This document shows, piece after piece, positions 1 to 8,755 of a stretch of 64,000 bases of DNA (position 1 is its first letter; every line of letters begins with the position of its first letter). The stretch covers positions 1 through 64,000 of the forward strand of contig JAZSEA010000014.1 of NCBI GenBank assembly GCA_045531455.1, read 5' to 3'. The notes beneath the pieces were generated by a model. That model worked only from the letters and a program-made list of their open reading frames with translations. It did no database searches and was not told the DNA's origin. A program made the position numbers and the translations under genes. The DNA comes from CAG-390 sp045531455 (GTDB lineage Bacteria > Bacillota > Clostridia > Oscillospirales > CAG-272).

Positions 1-325
1 TTGGCGACAAATATTCGCCATCGGTTCGTCAAACACCTTGATAGTATTAATATACAATCTTCGGCGTTTTCCTGCCGCTGACAAATATTTGTCAGCCAAA
101 AAATCTCCGACCCGCAAGCCTTAATTTTTAGATGATTTTGGATGCGGAGAACGACATAAGTTAGGACGACAAGCCAAAAAGCGCCAAAAATTAAGGCTTG
201 CGGGCTAGTTCGTATTATTTTTGTCACTCTATTTGAAAATTCACAAAAAAATTCTCAAAAACATTTGCAACCGAGGCGATTATATGATATACTATATATA
301 ATAAAAAAATACGAGGACGTTTATC
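1..325. promoter_or_regulatory. Palindrome-rich leader upstream of hprK
   Basis: No gene is visible in this stretch. It holds three inverted repeats. A 6-bp hairpin (TGGCGA/TCGCCA) lies at 2-20. A perfect 20-bp palindrome around GACAAATATTTGTC lies at 77-96. A 19-bp perfect inverted repeat has arms at 111-129 and 186-204 (arm begins CCCGCAAGCC) and a 56-nt loop. The first two share the core GACAAATATT. A promoter for hprK follows, with TTGCAA at 265-270 and TATACT at 288-293, 17 bp apart. The long inverted repeat could be a terminator for a gene to the left of the window, but there is no U-tract after it. Confidence 0.5.
265..293 (+). promoter_or_regulatory. Probable sigma-A promoter of hprK
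   Basis: TTGCAA at 265-270 and TATACT at 288-293 are separated by 17 bp, 33 bp before the hprK start. The surrounding DNA is AT-rich. Confidence 0.55.
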
Positions 326-1261
326 ATGGAAGAAAAGAACAGAATATCGCTCTCATCGCTTATAAAAGAATTCAAGCTTGAAAAGAATTATCTCCCTGCA
401 GAGCCCGAGGAGATCTATGTAACGGTTCCCGAGGTAGACCGTCCCGGACTTGCGCTGACGGGCTTCTTCGATCTCTTTGAGACCTCGCGCATACAGCTCA
501 TCGGTAACGCCGAATGCCGTTATCTGACGAATATGAACGACGAGGACCGCGACCTTCATATCCGCAATTTCGTATCGCACAAGCCGGTTGCGATCATTAT
601 GACCTCGGGCAACAAGGCATACCCCGAGCTCATCAAATACTGCGAGGAATTCGGCGTACCGCTTCTCTCGACCGACGAATCGACCTCCGCAACGATGGCG
701 GCGCTCTTTGCATCGCTCAACGTCCATCTCGCTCCCTGCATTACTCGCCACGGTGTACTCGTTGAGGTCTACGGCGAGGGTATCCTCATTCTCGGCGACA
801 GCGGAGTCGGTAAATCCGAGACCGCGATCGAGCTTGTAAAGAGAGGCCACCGACTCATCGCTGACGATGCGGTTGAGATCAAGCGAGTATCGAAAAAGGC
901 ACTCGTCGGACAGGCACCCGAGATCCTGCGCCACTACGTTGAGCTTCGAGGAATCGGTATCATCGACGTCAAGAGACTCTACGGAATCAGCGCGGTCAAG
1001 GACACCGAAAAGCTTGACCTTGTCATCAATCTTGAATCCTGGGTTCAGGGAAAGATGTATGACCGCCTCGGACTCGACGACCACACAGTAAACATACTCG
1101 GCATCGAGCTTCCCTCCCTCACCATCCCCGTCCGCCCCGGACGAAACCTCGCCATCATCCTCGAGATCGCGGCTATGAACAACCGTCAGAAGAAGATGGG
1201 ATACAATACCGCCGAGGAGTTCAATAAGAGACTTATGGCGATGATGGGAATAGAAGAGTGA
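326..1261 (+). CDS. hprK: HPr kinase/phosphorylase
   Basis: Bifunctional enzyme that phosphorylates and dephosphorylates Ser46 of HPr, the sensor step of carbon catabolite repression in Bacillota. The 311-aa length is normal for the family. An N-terminal substrate-like domain (about residues 1-130) is followed by a P-loop GDSGVGKS at about residues 157-164. The HprK signature LRGIGIIDV lies near residue 210 and a conserved C-terminal region follows. ATG 326 is preceded by GAGGACG at a suitable distance. The gene stands alone, without the lgt neighbour seen in many Firmicutes. Assignment is firm; only the upstream control is uncertain. Confidence 0.96.
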   Translation: MEEKNRISLSSLIKEFKLEKNYLPAEPEEIYVTVPEVDRPGLALTGFFDLFETSRIQLIGNAECRYLTNMNDEDRDLHIRNFVSHKPVAIIMTSGNKAYPELIKYCEEFGVPLLSTDESTSATMAALFASLNVHLAPCITRHGVLVEVYGEGILILGDSGVGKSETAIELVKRGHRLIADDAVEIKRVSKKALVGQAPEILRHYVELRGIGIIDVKRLYGISAVKDTEKLDLVINLESWVQGKMYDRLGLDDHTVNILGIELPSLTIPVRPGRNLAIILEIAAMNNRQKKMGYNTAEEFNKRLMAMMGIEE

Positions 1262-1306
1262 TTGGCTGTGTAATATTATTTGATAGAGTAGTAAAGGAAA
1301 ATAGCA

Positions 1307-2194
1307 ATGAAATCACGAAACAAAATAATTATATTGGTTTCCTTGATAATATGCGTTCTGTTACTCATTGTTTTCACACGTGTGCTGGATAATAAACACT
1401 TTGAGGATCAAGGCAGCACCTCTGTTACCACACCCACGGAGGAATCAACTCAAAGACAGGAGAATAAAAAACGAACGATAGTATGCTTCGGTGACAGCAT
1501 ATTCGGTATGTACCGAGATGAAACATCTGTACCTGCAATCATTGCATCCGTTACGGGAGACACCGTGTATAACGTAGGATTCGGCGGTTGTCGTATGTCA
1601 ACACATCCATATGAAGGTTATAATGAATTTTGCATGTATGCTTTGGCAAAAGCTATTACAACGAATGATTATGCTATTCAAGATTTAGCTGTTTCTAAAG
1701 GTTCCTCTTACTTTCCTGAACAACTTGATCTACTAAAAAGTATAGATTTCAATAATGTTGACATTATCATAATCAACTTCGGCCTAAATGATCTGTCAGG
1801 AGGTGTACCGATAGATAACCCCGATAATCCAACCGATATATCTACCTTCCGCGGTGCTCTGAAGTACAGTCTTGATACGATACGTTCCGCATATCCACAT
1901 ATCAGTTACTGCATATCCCTTCCCACCTTTCATTATCGGACAGACAAGGACGGACAAATCGTTTATTCCGATGAATATCTCAACAGGAACGGTTACAATG
2001 TATCCGATTATATATCCGCTATAAAATCTGTCGCCGAAGAATACTCATTGACCGTGATCGACAGCTATAACGGAATTGGAATCAATCGAACAAACGCAGA
2101 CACGTACCTTTCCGACGGAATACACCATAATGAGCATGGTCGTAAGCTTTTAGGCGAATACATTGCAAGCAGAATACTCGCCGAAATGAATTAA
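1307..2194 (+). CDS. Membrane-anchored SGNH/GDSL hydrolase
   Basis: A 295-aa protein with an N-terminal signal anchor (hydrophobic residues about 8-26), then a Thr/Ser-rich linker and an SGNH hydrolase fold. The visible family blocks are FGDSIFG near residue 60 (nucleophile Ser), FGLND near 160 (Asn block) and DGIHHNEHG near 270 (catalytic Asp and His). Such enzymes are usually O-acyl esterases acting on cell-wall or surface glycans outside the membrane; the substrate cannot be read here. It lies 45 bp after hprK and could be co-transcribed. Codon use is more AT-rich than hprK, which hints at a different history. Confidence 0.82.
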   Translation: MKSRNKIIILVSLIICVLLLIVFTRVLDNKHFEDQGSTSVTTPTEESTQRQENKKRTIVCFGDSIFGMYRDETSVPAIIASVTGDTVYNVGFGGCRMSTHPYEGYNEFCMYALAKAITTNDYAIQDLAVSKGSSYFPEQLDLLKSIDFNNVDIIIINFGLNDLSGGVPIDNPDNPTDISTFRGALKYSLDTIRSAYPHISYCISLPTFHYRTDKDGQIVYSDEYLNRNGYNVSDYISAIKSVAEEYSLTVIDSYNGIGINRTNADTYLSDGIHHNEHGRKLLGEYIASRILAEMN

Positions 2195-2207
2195 TAACAT
2201 AGTTTTT

Positions 2208-2244
2208 TAAAAGGGGCTTCCTTAAAACGGAAGTCCTTTTTCTT
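2208..2244 (+). terminator. Rho-independent terminator after the SGNH hydrolase gene
   Basis: A GGGGCTTCC / GGAAGTCC hairpin with a short AT loop is followed by TTTTTC. It closes the hprK-side unit before the phage-like cassette. Confidence 0.6.
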
Positions 2245-2366
2245 TGTCTATTCGCAATTTTTTCTAAAATACAAGATTATTGAGACCCGTGTAGACTGTA
2301 TGAGTCGTTTTGAGACTCCGCTCGGCGGTAAAATGATTACGGTACAGACGGGAAAGCGAGGTTACG

Positions 2367-2783
2367 ATGTCCGCAAGCGACACTACACCGCCAAATACCC
2401 CAAGCCGCACCCTGCTTGAGCGCTTGGCAGACGAGGGAAAGATCGTCGACGCGATCGGCGATTACGTCCTTCTCTGCCGCAAAGAGACGGGCGGCAACCC
2501 CAAAAGTGCGGGCAGAATACCGAATGTCGCAGGCTTTTGCAGGTCTCTCGGCGTGACCCTCTCCGATTTCGATCGGCTGAAAAAGACACGCCCCGAGCAT
2601 CACGGCGCGATCTGCGCCGCACTTGAGGATGAAGCTCTTAATTCGCAGATGACGGCGACCATCCTCTCGATCTATCTCAAGCACCGTCTCGGTTACTCGG
2701 AGGATCGCGAGGAGGTCGGTGTCACCGATTCGGGTCAGCTCCGCCTGATCTTCGATCATGACGCATTCGAAGACGGCGGATAG
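2367..2783 (+). CDS. Probable phage terminase small subunit
   Basis: A 138-aa protein that I place by position and make-up rather than by a firm motif. It sits directly before the terminase large subunit and overlaps it by 26 nt. It is rich in helix-forming and charged residues (a middle segment around RSLGVTLSDFDRLKK resembles a helix-turn-helix) and ends in an acidic tail, as in DNA-recognising small terminase subunits. GAGG lies 8 nt before ATG 2367. Base and codon use match the host core genes. It could instead be another DNA-binding protein, but the overlap with terL makes small terminase the best reading. Confidence 0.6.
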   Translation: MSASDTTPPNTPSRTLLERLADEGKIVDAIGDYVLLCRKETGGNPKSAGRIPNVAGFCRSLGVTLSDFDRLKKTRPEHHGAICAALEDEALNSQMTATILSIYLKHRLGYSEDREEVGVTDSGQLRLIFDHDAFEDGG

Positions 2784-4110
2784 CGCGCCCGAGCGCGCCC
2801 TTCACATCCCGGGCTCTCCGAGCGAACGCCAGCGCGAGTTCTTCTCCTGCAAGAAGAAGTACATCGCGTACGGCGGTGCGCGCGGAGGGGGAAAATCCTG
2901 GGCTCTGCGAAGAAAGCTCATCCTCATGTGTCTGAGGTATCCCGGACTTCGCTGTCTGCTCGTCAGGCGGACTCTCCCCGAGCTCCGCTCAAACCATCTC
3001 GCGCCGCTTCTTGCGGAATACGGCGCGATACTTTCCTACAGCGAGCGTGACCGCGAGCTCACTCTCGAAAACGGAAGCCGTATAATCCTCGGTTACTGCG
3101 CCGCCGAGCGCGACGCCCTCCGATACCAGGGTCAGGAATACGATATCATAGCCATCGACGAGGCAACGCAGCTGAGCGAATATCAGTTTTCTATCTTCAA
3201 GGCCTGTCTTCGTGGCACCTCGGACGTTCCGAGGCGTATTTATCTGACCTGCAATCCCGGAGGCGTCGGTCACGCCTGGGTCAAAAGACTCTTCATCGAC
3301 CGCGATTACCGCCTCGGTGAAGACCCCGAGGATTACGCCTTCATCCCCGCCACGGTTTTTGACAACGGCATTCTCACCCGCGCCGATCCCGACTATGTGC
3401 GCAGGCTCGAGACTCTGCCCCCTAAACTCCGTGACGCCTGGCTCTACGGCAGATGGGATATTTTTGAGGGTCAGTTCTTCACCGAATTCGACGAGGCACG
3501 CCACGTCTGCGCGGACAATGCCATCCCCCGCGCATACCACACCGTTGCCGCGATCGACTACGGCTTCGATATGCTCGCCGCCTATATCTGCATCTGTGAC
3601 TCGGGCGGTCGCGTATACGTCACCGACGAATACTGCGCGCCGAATCTGACTCTCGGAGAAGCCGCCGCAAAAATTGCGGAGCTTTGCCGAGGAAAGAACG
3701 TGGAATTTGCCGTCGCCTCGCCCGACCTATGGAACCGCCGACAGGACAGCGGCAGAAGCGGCTTTGAGATCATGCAATCTGCTCCCGGTATGCCGCCTAT
3801 GCGGCCTGCCGACGACAGGAGAGTTCCCGGTTGGCGAGTCATCCGCGAGTATCTGCGTGACCGCGAGGACGGCAAGCCGGGACTTCTCATCAGCCGCCGT
3901 TGCCGTGAGCTGATCCGCTGTCTGCCCGGGCTTCTCTTCGACAAAAACCGTCCCGAGGATGCCGCAGGCGAGCCGCATTCGATCACCCACTCGCCCGAGG
4001 CACTCCGCTACGCGCTGATGAGCCGCTTTACCGCCGAAAGCGAGCTCCCCGTGCGAGAGGAGCACAGATTCAGATTCCGCAATAAATCATCCGATTCCTT
4101 TTTCGACTAA
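2758..4110 (+). CDS. Phage terminase large subunit (packaging ATPase/nuclease)
   Basis: The motor that pumps DNA into a procapsid and cuts it. The 450-aa protein has a Walker A GGARGGGKS at residues 39-47, a Walker B IIAIDEATQ at about 128-136, and a coupling-type segment LTCNPGG near 170. A C-terminal RNase H-like nuclease half carries acidic motifs AAIDYGFD near 265 and VASPDLW near 322. The ATPase motifs are intact, so it looks active. Its start overlaps the preceding small subunit by 26 nt, suggesting translational coupling. GC and codon use resemble hprK and dnaA rather than foreign DNA. The family assignment is firm; whether it packages phage or host DNA is unknown. Confidence 0.92.
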   Translation: MTHSKTADSAPERALHIPGSPSERQREFFSCKKKYIAYGGARGGGKSWALRRKLILMCLRYPGLRCLLVRRTLPELRSNHLAPLLAEYGAILSYSERDRELTLENGSRIILGYCAAERDALRYQGQEYDIIAIDEATQLSEYQFSIFKACLRGTSDVPRRIYLTCNPGGVGHAWVKRLFIDRDYRLGEDPEDYAFIPATVFDNGILTRADPDYVRRLETLPPKLRDAWLYGRWDIFEGQFFTEFDEARHVCADNAIPRAYHTVAAIDYGFDMLAAYICICDSGGRVYVTDEYCAPNLTLGEAAAKIAELCRGKNVEFAVASPDLWNRRQDSGRSGFEIMQSAPGMPPMRPADDRRVPGWRVIREYLRDREDGKPGLLISRRCRELIRCLPGLLFDKNRPEDAAGEPHSITHSPEALRYALMSRFTAESELPVREEHRFRFRNKSSDSFFD

Positions 4111-4163
4111 AAAACACGTCTGTACCCTGTCGGAAAAGGAAAATCCAATCGAAAGGAAAAACA

Positions 4164-5885
4164 ATGGCATCGATCAAATTCAAAAACGCTATCGGAGTTG
4201 AGCGCGGATGCGAGGAGGGCTTCGGCGGCATCGATCAAAGCGCCGCGCAGATCTCCTCCGACCGTCAGGCAAGGCTCGAAAACTTCGACGTAATGGCCGA
4301 TGGCTCGCTCAAAACAAGGCGCGGCTACCGCGAGGAGCTTGAGTTTTCATCACCGATCCGCGCGACTCTCTCGGCGGGCAAGAGCTTTTACTGCCTTGCG
4401 GGGCGCGAGCTCACCCTCACCGACACCGAAAGCGGCGAGAGGACCGTGATCGCCGAGCTCCCCACCGATTCGGGAAACGCCGAGCTATTCTTCTTCGGCG
4501 GCGAGCTCTGTCTCCTCGATTCACAAAAGCTTTACCGTTATGACGGCGTCTCTCTTGCCGAATTCGACGGCTATGCGCCCCTCTACGGCAAGGAATGGCA
4601 TCCGAGCGAGCGCGGCGCGGTCTATGAGGATATCAATCCCGCGTCCGACCGCATCAGGATCTCGTATCTGACCGCCGACAGCCTTACCGTCTTCGATCTC
4701 GGTATCTCGGTTTCATCTCTCGACCGAGTTGAACTAAACGGCAGATATTTGGACATCAGCGAACACGGCATCGTCCTTGAGAATAACAATGTCGATTTCA
4801 GCAAAAACGTCGCCCTCGCCGACGGAATGATCGTCACCTTCTGGCTGACGCTCGACGGATCTTCCACAAAAAGGAGCAAGCTTTCATCGCACGTCAAAAG
4901 CTTCATCTTCTCAAACGGAGATGCCGAAAGGCTATGCCTTTACGCTCCCGCCGAATCAGCCGAGCTTCTCTGCTCTCGCACGGTCAGCGACGCGGAGCTT
5001 TACGAATCGAGAAAAACCGCTCCGACTTCGTCCGCATTATATCTCGGATCTTCCGTCCGCATCGGAAACGGATCCTCGCCAATAACGGGAATGGCTCATC
5101 ATTTCGACCGCGCGCTCCTCTTCACCGACGCCAATGCGTGGTGCGTCGACTTTGAGGGCGACGAGGGCGACGTGGAGCGCACTCATCCGAGGGTATTTTT
5201 GCTCAATTCGGGCATCGGAGCCGAGTCATTCTGCTCGATCGCAAACTGCGAAAATGATCCGCTGACCTTTTACCGCGGCAAGATCTTCCGTTGGCATTCG
5301 CAATCGGGCGTTCGTGATGAATGCAGCGCAGAGCTGATCTCCGAGCCGATCGCAAAGCTTATGCCCGAGGGCGAGAACGGCATCTCAATGCTCTCTCTGC
5401 CGCATATGGGGCTTGTGCTGATCTGCGACCCCGAGGACGTCTCGGGCTCGATGGTAGTTTACAACACCTCGCGCGGTGCTTGGAGCGTTTACAGCGGCAT
5501 CTTCGCCGAAAAGCTCTTCCTCTATGCTTCATCTCCCGCATTTTCGCGCGGCGGAAGCATCTACGTCTTCTCCGATGAGGCGGATAACGATCTTGATGAC
5601 GGCGAGACTGTCACGATCGGATCAAATCTTCTCTCTCATTTCACCGATCTCGGCTCTCCCGAAAGAACAAAAAGATCGGCTCGAATCCTGATCGACGGCA
5701 GCCTCTCCGCGGACGCGATCCTCGAGCTTGAGACCGAAAAAGGCGAAAAGCGAAGGATAACGATCGGGAAAAAGGTCGGTATCATCTCGGAAAGGCTCGA
5801 AATGCCGCGCTTCAAGCGGCTGCGATACAAGCTCGAATGCCGCAAAGCGAGCCGCATCAACAACATCATTTTATCGGCAAAATAA
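4164..5885 (+). CDS. Podovirus nozzle/hub-like structural protein
   Basis: A 573-aa protein with no membrane segment. Its N-terminus (GGIDQSAAQISSDRQARLEN, then a DGSLKTRRGYRE stretch) resembles the start of podoviral tail nozzle or hub proteins of the T7 gp12 and P22 gp10 type. Those begin with a Gln-rich segment, an Asn and a G-x-x-x-R-x-G turn. The rest reads as repeated short beta strands with Gly-Asp-Gly turns, consistent with a beta-propeller. Lying between terminase and portal is unusual for such a protein. AAAGGAAAA precedes ATG 4164. I infer the role from pattern and context; a generic virion or DNA-stabilising protein is the alternative. Confidence 0.5.
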   Translation: MASIKFKNAIGVERGCEEGFGGIDQSAAQISSDRQARLENFDVMADGSLKTRRGYREELEFSSPIRATLSAGKSFYCLAGRELTLTDTESGERTVIAELPTDSGNAELFFFGGELCLLDSQKLYRYDGVSLAEFDGYAPLYGKEWHPSERGAVYEDINPASDRIRISYLTADSLTVFDLGISVSSLDRVELNGRYLDISEHGIVLENNNVDFSKNVALADGMIVTFWLTLDGSSTKRSKLSSHVKSFIFSNGDAERLCLYAPAESAELLCSRTVSDAELYESRKTAPTSSALYLGSSVRIGNGSSPITGMAHHFDRALLFTDANAWCVDFEGDEGDVERTHPRVFLLNSGIGAESFCSIANCENDPLTFYRGKIFRWHSQSGVRDECSAELISEPIAKLMPEGENGISMLSLPHMGLVLICDPEDVSGSMVVYNTSRGAWSVYSGIFAEKLFLYASSPAFSRGGSIYVFSDEADNDLDDGETVTIGSNLLSHFTDLGSPERTKRSARILIDGSLSADAILELETEKGEKRRITIGKKVGIISERLEMPRFKRLRYKLECRKASRINNIILSAK

Positions 5886-5894
5886 GGAGTAAAT

Positions 5895-7451
5895 ATGACA
5901 ACCGAATCTCAAAGAAAGACCTGGCGGCAGTATGAAGCCGGCAGAAATTACAAAAGACAGATCGGGCTCTACTCACGTGTCGAGGAAAACGAACGCTTCT
6001 ACCGAGGCGATCAATGGCGCGGCGGAAGCGGACTCCCCAAGCCCGTCTTCAACGTCATCAGCCGTATCGTCGACTACCTTGTTTCGACAGCGGCGGTCGG
6101 CGACGTAAAGATCACGTATTCGGACGAAAATCTTCCATTCGCGGCAAATTCCGCCGAGGCGGACGTCATCCGAAAGGCTCTTGATCTTCTGACCGCCAAC
6201 GCCTCCTACCGTTGGGAGCACGCCCGCCTGCAGAGCCTTATCTACCGCCTCCTCTACGACGCCGCGATCACGGGAGACGGACTGATCTACTGCTCGTGGG
6301 ATCCCGAATCCGACGGCGGAGGCGGATGGCGCGGCGATATCGAAACGGTCGCGCTCGATTCCTCGAATATCTTCCCCGCGGACGTTACAAATCCCGACAT
6401 TCAGTCGCAGGATTACGTGATCATCTCGGGCAGAGCGAGCGTTGACTCTCTCCGCCGTGAGGCGAAAAGTGCGGGAATGAGCGAGAAGGATATCGCTCGC
6501 ATTCAGCCCGACTCTGTCTCTGAATTCACCGAACGCGGTGCGGGCGAGCTCGCCAAGATCGAACCCGAATACGAGGACGGCGAGGCTCGCGCGACCTATC
6601 TGATCAAATTCTTCCGCGAAAACGGACGCGTGGTCTTTGAAAAATCGACCCGCGACTGCCTCATCCGCCGTGCGGTAACGCCCTGCAAGCTCTACCCCGT
6701 GGCGCATTTTTCCTGGCAGGATGCGAAGAATTGCTTCTTCGGCAACTCGCCCGTCAGCTCGATGATCGCAAATCAGAAGTACATCAACCGCGCCTACGCT
6801 ATGGTTATGAAGCATATGACCGACACGGCATTCTCAAAGGTCATCTACGACCGCACACGAATCCCCGAATGGACGAACGAGGTTGGCGAGGCGATCGCCG
6901 CTGTCGGCGGAGGCAATCTCGCAGACGCCGTTACCGTAGTCGGAACGGGCAAGCTTGAGAACGGCTACCTCGATCTGATCGAAAACGCCGTCACGATGAC
7001 AAAGGAGCTTTCGGGAGCAACCGAGACAGCACTCGGCAACGTCGCTCCGACGAACACGAGCGCGATCCTTGCCCTGCGAGAGGCATCAATGCAGGCTCTC
7101 GAGCATGTCCAGAGCGAGCTCTACCTCTGCCTTGAGCAAATGGCTTGCATCTGGGCGGATATGACCCTCGCCTTCTGTCCCGACGGCAGACCTCTACGTA
7201 CCGCGGAGGGCTACGGCAAGCTCTTCCCCTCTCGTCTGCACTCGATGCTTCTCCGCGCAAAGATCGACATCTGCGATTCCGCGCGTTACTCAATCTCGGG
7301 TACGCAGAGCGTGCTCGACCGTCTGCTTGACGGCGGACATATCACGCTCGCAGAATATCTCGAGAGACTCCCCGAGGGACTCGTCCCCGATCGGGCTTCT
7401 CTCGCAGAGGCACACAGAAAGGAGGAGCACAATGGACGAGATCCTGAATGA
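5895..7451 (+). CDS. Phage portal protein
   Basis: A 518-aa portal, the dodecameric ring through which terminase loads DNA. The N-terminal WRQYEAGRNYKRQIGLYSR followed by ERFYRGDQW and KPVFNVISRIVDY is the usual opening of portal proteins in Gram-positive podo- and siphophages. A central region with the ATETALGN and SAILALREAS segments fits the portal clip and stem helices. It begins 9 nt after the preceding gene, with AAGGAG just before ATG 5895, so the two are surely co-transcribed. Length and motifs look complete. Assignment is strong; the exact portal subfamily cannot be named without a profile search. Confidence 0.85.
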   Translation: MTTESQRKTWRQYEAGRNYKRQIGLYSRVEENERFYRGDQWRGGSGLPKPVFNVISRIVDYLVSTAAVGDVKITYSDENLPFAANSAEADVIRKALDLLTANASYRWEHARLQSLIYRLLYDAAITGDGLIYCSWDPESDGGGGWRGDIETVALDSSNIFPADVTNPDIQSQDYVIISGRASVDSLRREAKSAGMSEKDIARIQPDSVSEFTERGAGELAKIEPEYEDGEARATYLIKFFRENGRVVFEKSTRDCLIRRAVTPCKLYPVAHFSWQDAKNCFFGNSPVSSMIANQKYINRAYAMVMKHMTDTAFSKVIYDRTRIPEWTNEVGEAIAAVGGGNLADAVTVVGTGKLENGYLDLIENAVTMTKELSGATETALGNVAPTNTSAILALREASMQALEHVQSELYLCLEQMACIWADMTLAFCPDGRPLRTAEGYGKLFPSRLHSMLLRAKIDICDSARYSISGTQSVLDRLLDGGHITLAEYLERLPEGLVPDRASLAEAHRKEEHNGRDPE

Positions 7452-7887
7452 AAACGTCACTCAAGAGGTGACTGCTCCGATCGAAGAAGTCACGGATAAC
7501 GCTGAAGTCGACCTCCTCGCCGAGCTCGACACGCTCCGCCGCCGAGTTGAGGTAGCCGAGCGCACAGCTCGCGAGATCTCGGCGGGATGGCGCGAATTTT
7601 CAGAGCTCTACCCCGAGGCGGATATTGCCTCCCTCCCCGACTCCTTCAACTCTGCCATCGAGCGCGGCATTCCTCCCGCCGCGGCATACGCCCTCGAGCT
7701 TCGCCGCCGTGAGGTCACGAAGCTGCGCATCGAAGCGGCAGACAAACGTGCCCGCGAGCTTTCAGCGGGTAAGCTTGAGCCCACAGAGGACTCCCTCTAC
7801 TCCCCCGACGAGGTGCGCGCAATGTCGCCCTCCGAGGTCAGAAAAAATATGGAAAAAATACGCCGCTCAATGAAGAGCTGGCGCTGA
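7432..7887 (+). CDS. Probable capsid scaffold protein
   Basis: A 151-aa acidic, strongly helical protein between portal and coat, the usual place of a scaffold. An acidic N-terminus (MDEILNENVTQE) leads into a coiled-coil-like stretch LAELDTLRRRVEVAERTARE, then a helical middle and a basic C-terminal tail ending KIRRSMKSWR. Such a basic tail is what scaffolds use to bind coat protein. The start is ATG 7432, fixed by AGAAAGGAGG at 7416-7425; it overlaps the portal end by 20 nt. A longer reading from 7327 has no ribosome site and lies inside the portal gene. The role is inferred from context and composition. Confidence 0.7.
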   Translation: MDEILNENVTQEVTAPIEEVTDNAEVDLLAELDTLRRRVEVAERTAREISAGWREFSELYPEADIASLPDSFNSAIERGIPPAAAYALELRRREVTKLRIEAADKRARELSAGKLEPTEDSLYSPDEVRAMSPSEVRKNMEKIRRSMKSWR

Positions 7888-7918
7888 AAAAATTTTTAAA
7901 AAAGAAAGGAAATAAAAA

Positions 7919-8737
7919 ATGGCACTTACACACTTTATCTCCACAGTTTGGAGCGAAACCATGTCCTCTCAGATGGACAAAAAGTACATCGCAGTTGCAA
8001 ACTGCAACCGTGAATTCGAGGGCGACATCAAGAATCGCGGCGACCGCGTAAAGGTCTGCGGCGTCGGCGGTATCAACGTCTTCGACTACACCAAGAACAC
8101 CGATTTCGATACCTCCGCGCAGGAGCTGACCGATTCCGTGAAGACCCTCGTTATCGATCAGGCAAAGGCATTCAACTTCCAGATCGACGATATCGAGCGC
8201 GCACAGACCAACCCCAAGCTTATGGACGCGGCTGTAAGAAACGCGGCTGCAGCCCTCGCAAACACCGCCGACCGCTACGTCTTCTCCCTCTGTGAGAAGG
8301 CAGGCGACAGCATTGCCGCCTCCGCGAACATCGACAACGTGATCTCCCTAATCATCGACGCTCGCACCAAGCTCCTCAAAAACAACGTCTACGATCCCGG
8401 AGAGATCGTTGTTGAAGTATCCCCCGACGTAAGCAACCTCATCCTCAAGAGCAAGATCAATTCCTCCAACGAGGATACTGCGCTCGAGACCGGTTGCATC
8501 GGCACCATCGCGGGCTGCAAGGTCTTTGTTTCCAACAACATTGTTGTTGATAACAACGTCCACAAGTGCCTCGTACGCACCAAGCGTGCGATCGCATTCG
8601 CGGAACAGCTTTCCGAGATGGACGCTTACCGCCCCGAAAAGAGATTTGCAGATGCAGTCAAGGGTCTCCATCTCTACGGCGCGGAGGTTATCTACCCCAC
8701 CGAAATGGTAAGACTCGACCTTACCGTATCCGCGTAA
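7919..8737 (+). CDS. Major capsid protein (P22 coat / HK97-fold type)
   Basis: A 272-aa coat protein. The opening ALTHFISTVWSETM, then KKYIAVANCNREFEGDIKNR and GDRVKVCGVGGI, is the typical start of P22-coat-like capsid proteins of Firmicutes phages. A helical region (QIDDIERAQTNPKLMDAAVR) is followed by the IVVEVSPDVSNLILKS segment and a C-terminal strand EVIYPTEMVRLDL. AGAAAGGAAA precedes ATG 7919. Length is on the short side for HK97-fold coats but looks complete. It is very host-like in codon choice. The family call is strong; it would be expected to form a T-number shell with the scaffold and portal. Confidence 0.85.
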   Translation: MALTHFISTVWSETMSSQMDKKYIAVANCNREFEGDIKNRGDRVKVCGVGGINVFDYTKNTDFDTSAQELTDSVKTLVIDQAKAFNFQIDDIERAQTNPKLMDAAVRNAAAALANTADRYVFSLCEKAGDSIAASANIDNVISLIIDARTKLLKNNVYDPGEIVVEVSPDVSNLILKSKINSSNEDTALETGCIGTIAGCKVFVSNNIVVDNNVHKCLVRTKRAIAFAEQLSEMDAYRPEKRFADAVKGLHLYGAEVIYPTEMVRLDLTVSA

Positions 8738-8755
8738 TCCCGAGGAGGGCGAAAA

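Noticed and set aside
2300..2419. 39-codon basic peptide before the terminase genes
   Set aside because: It has no ribosome site and overlaps the small terminase gene in another frame; too short to support.
5973..6815. Minus-strand open frame opposite the portal gene
   Set aside because: A shadow frame; no start signal and no family resemblance.
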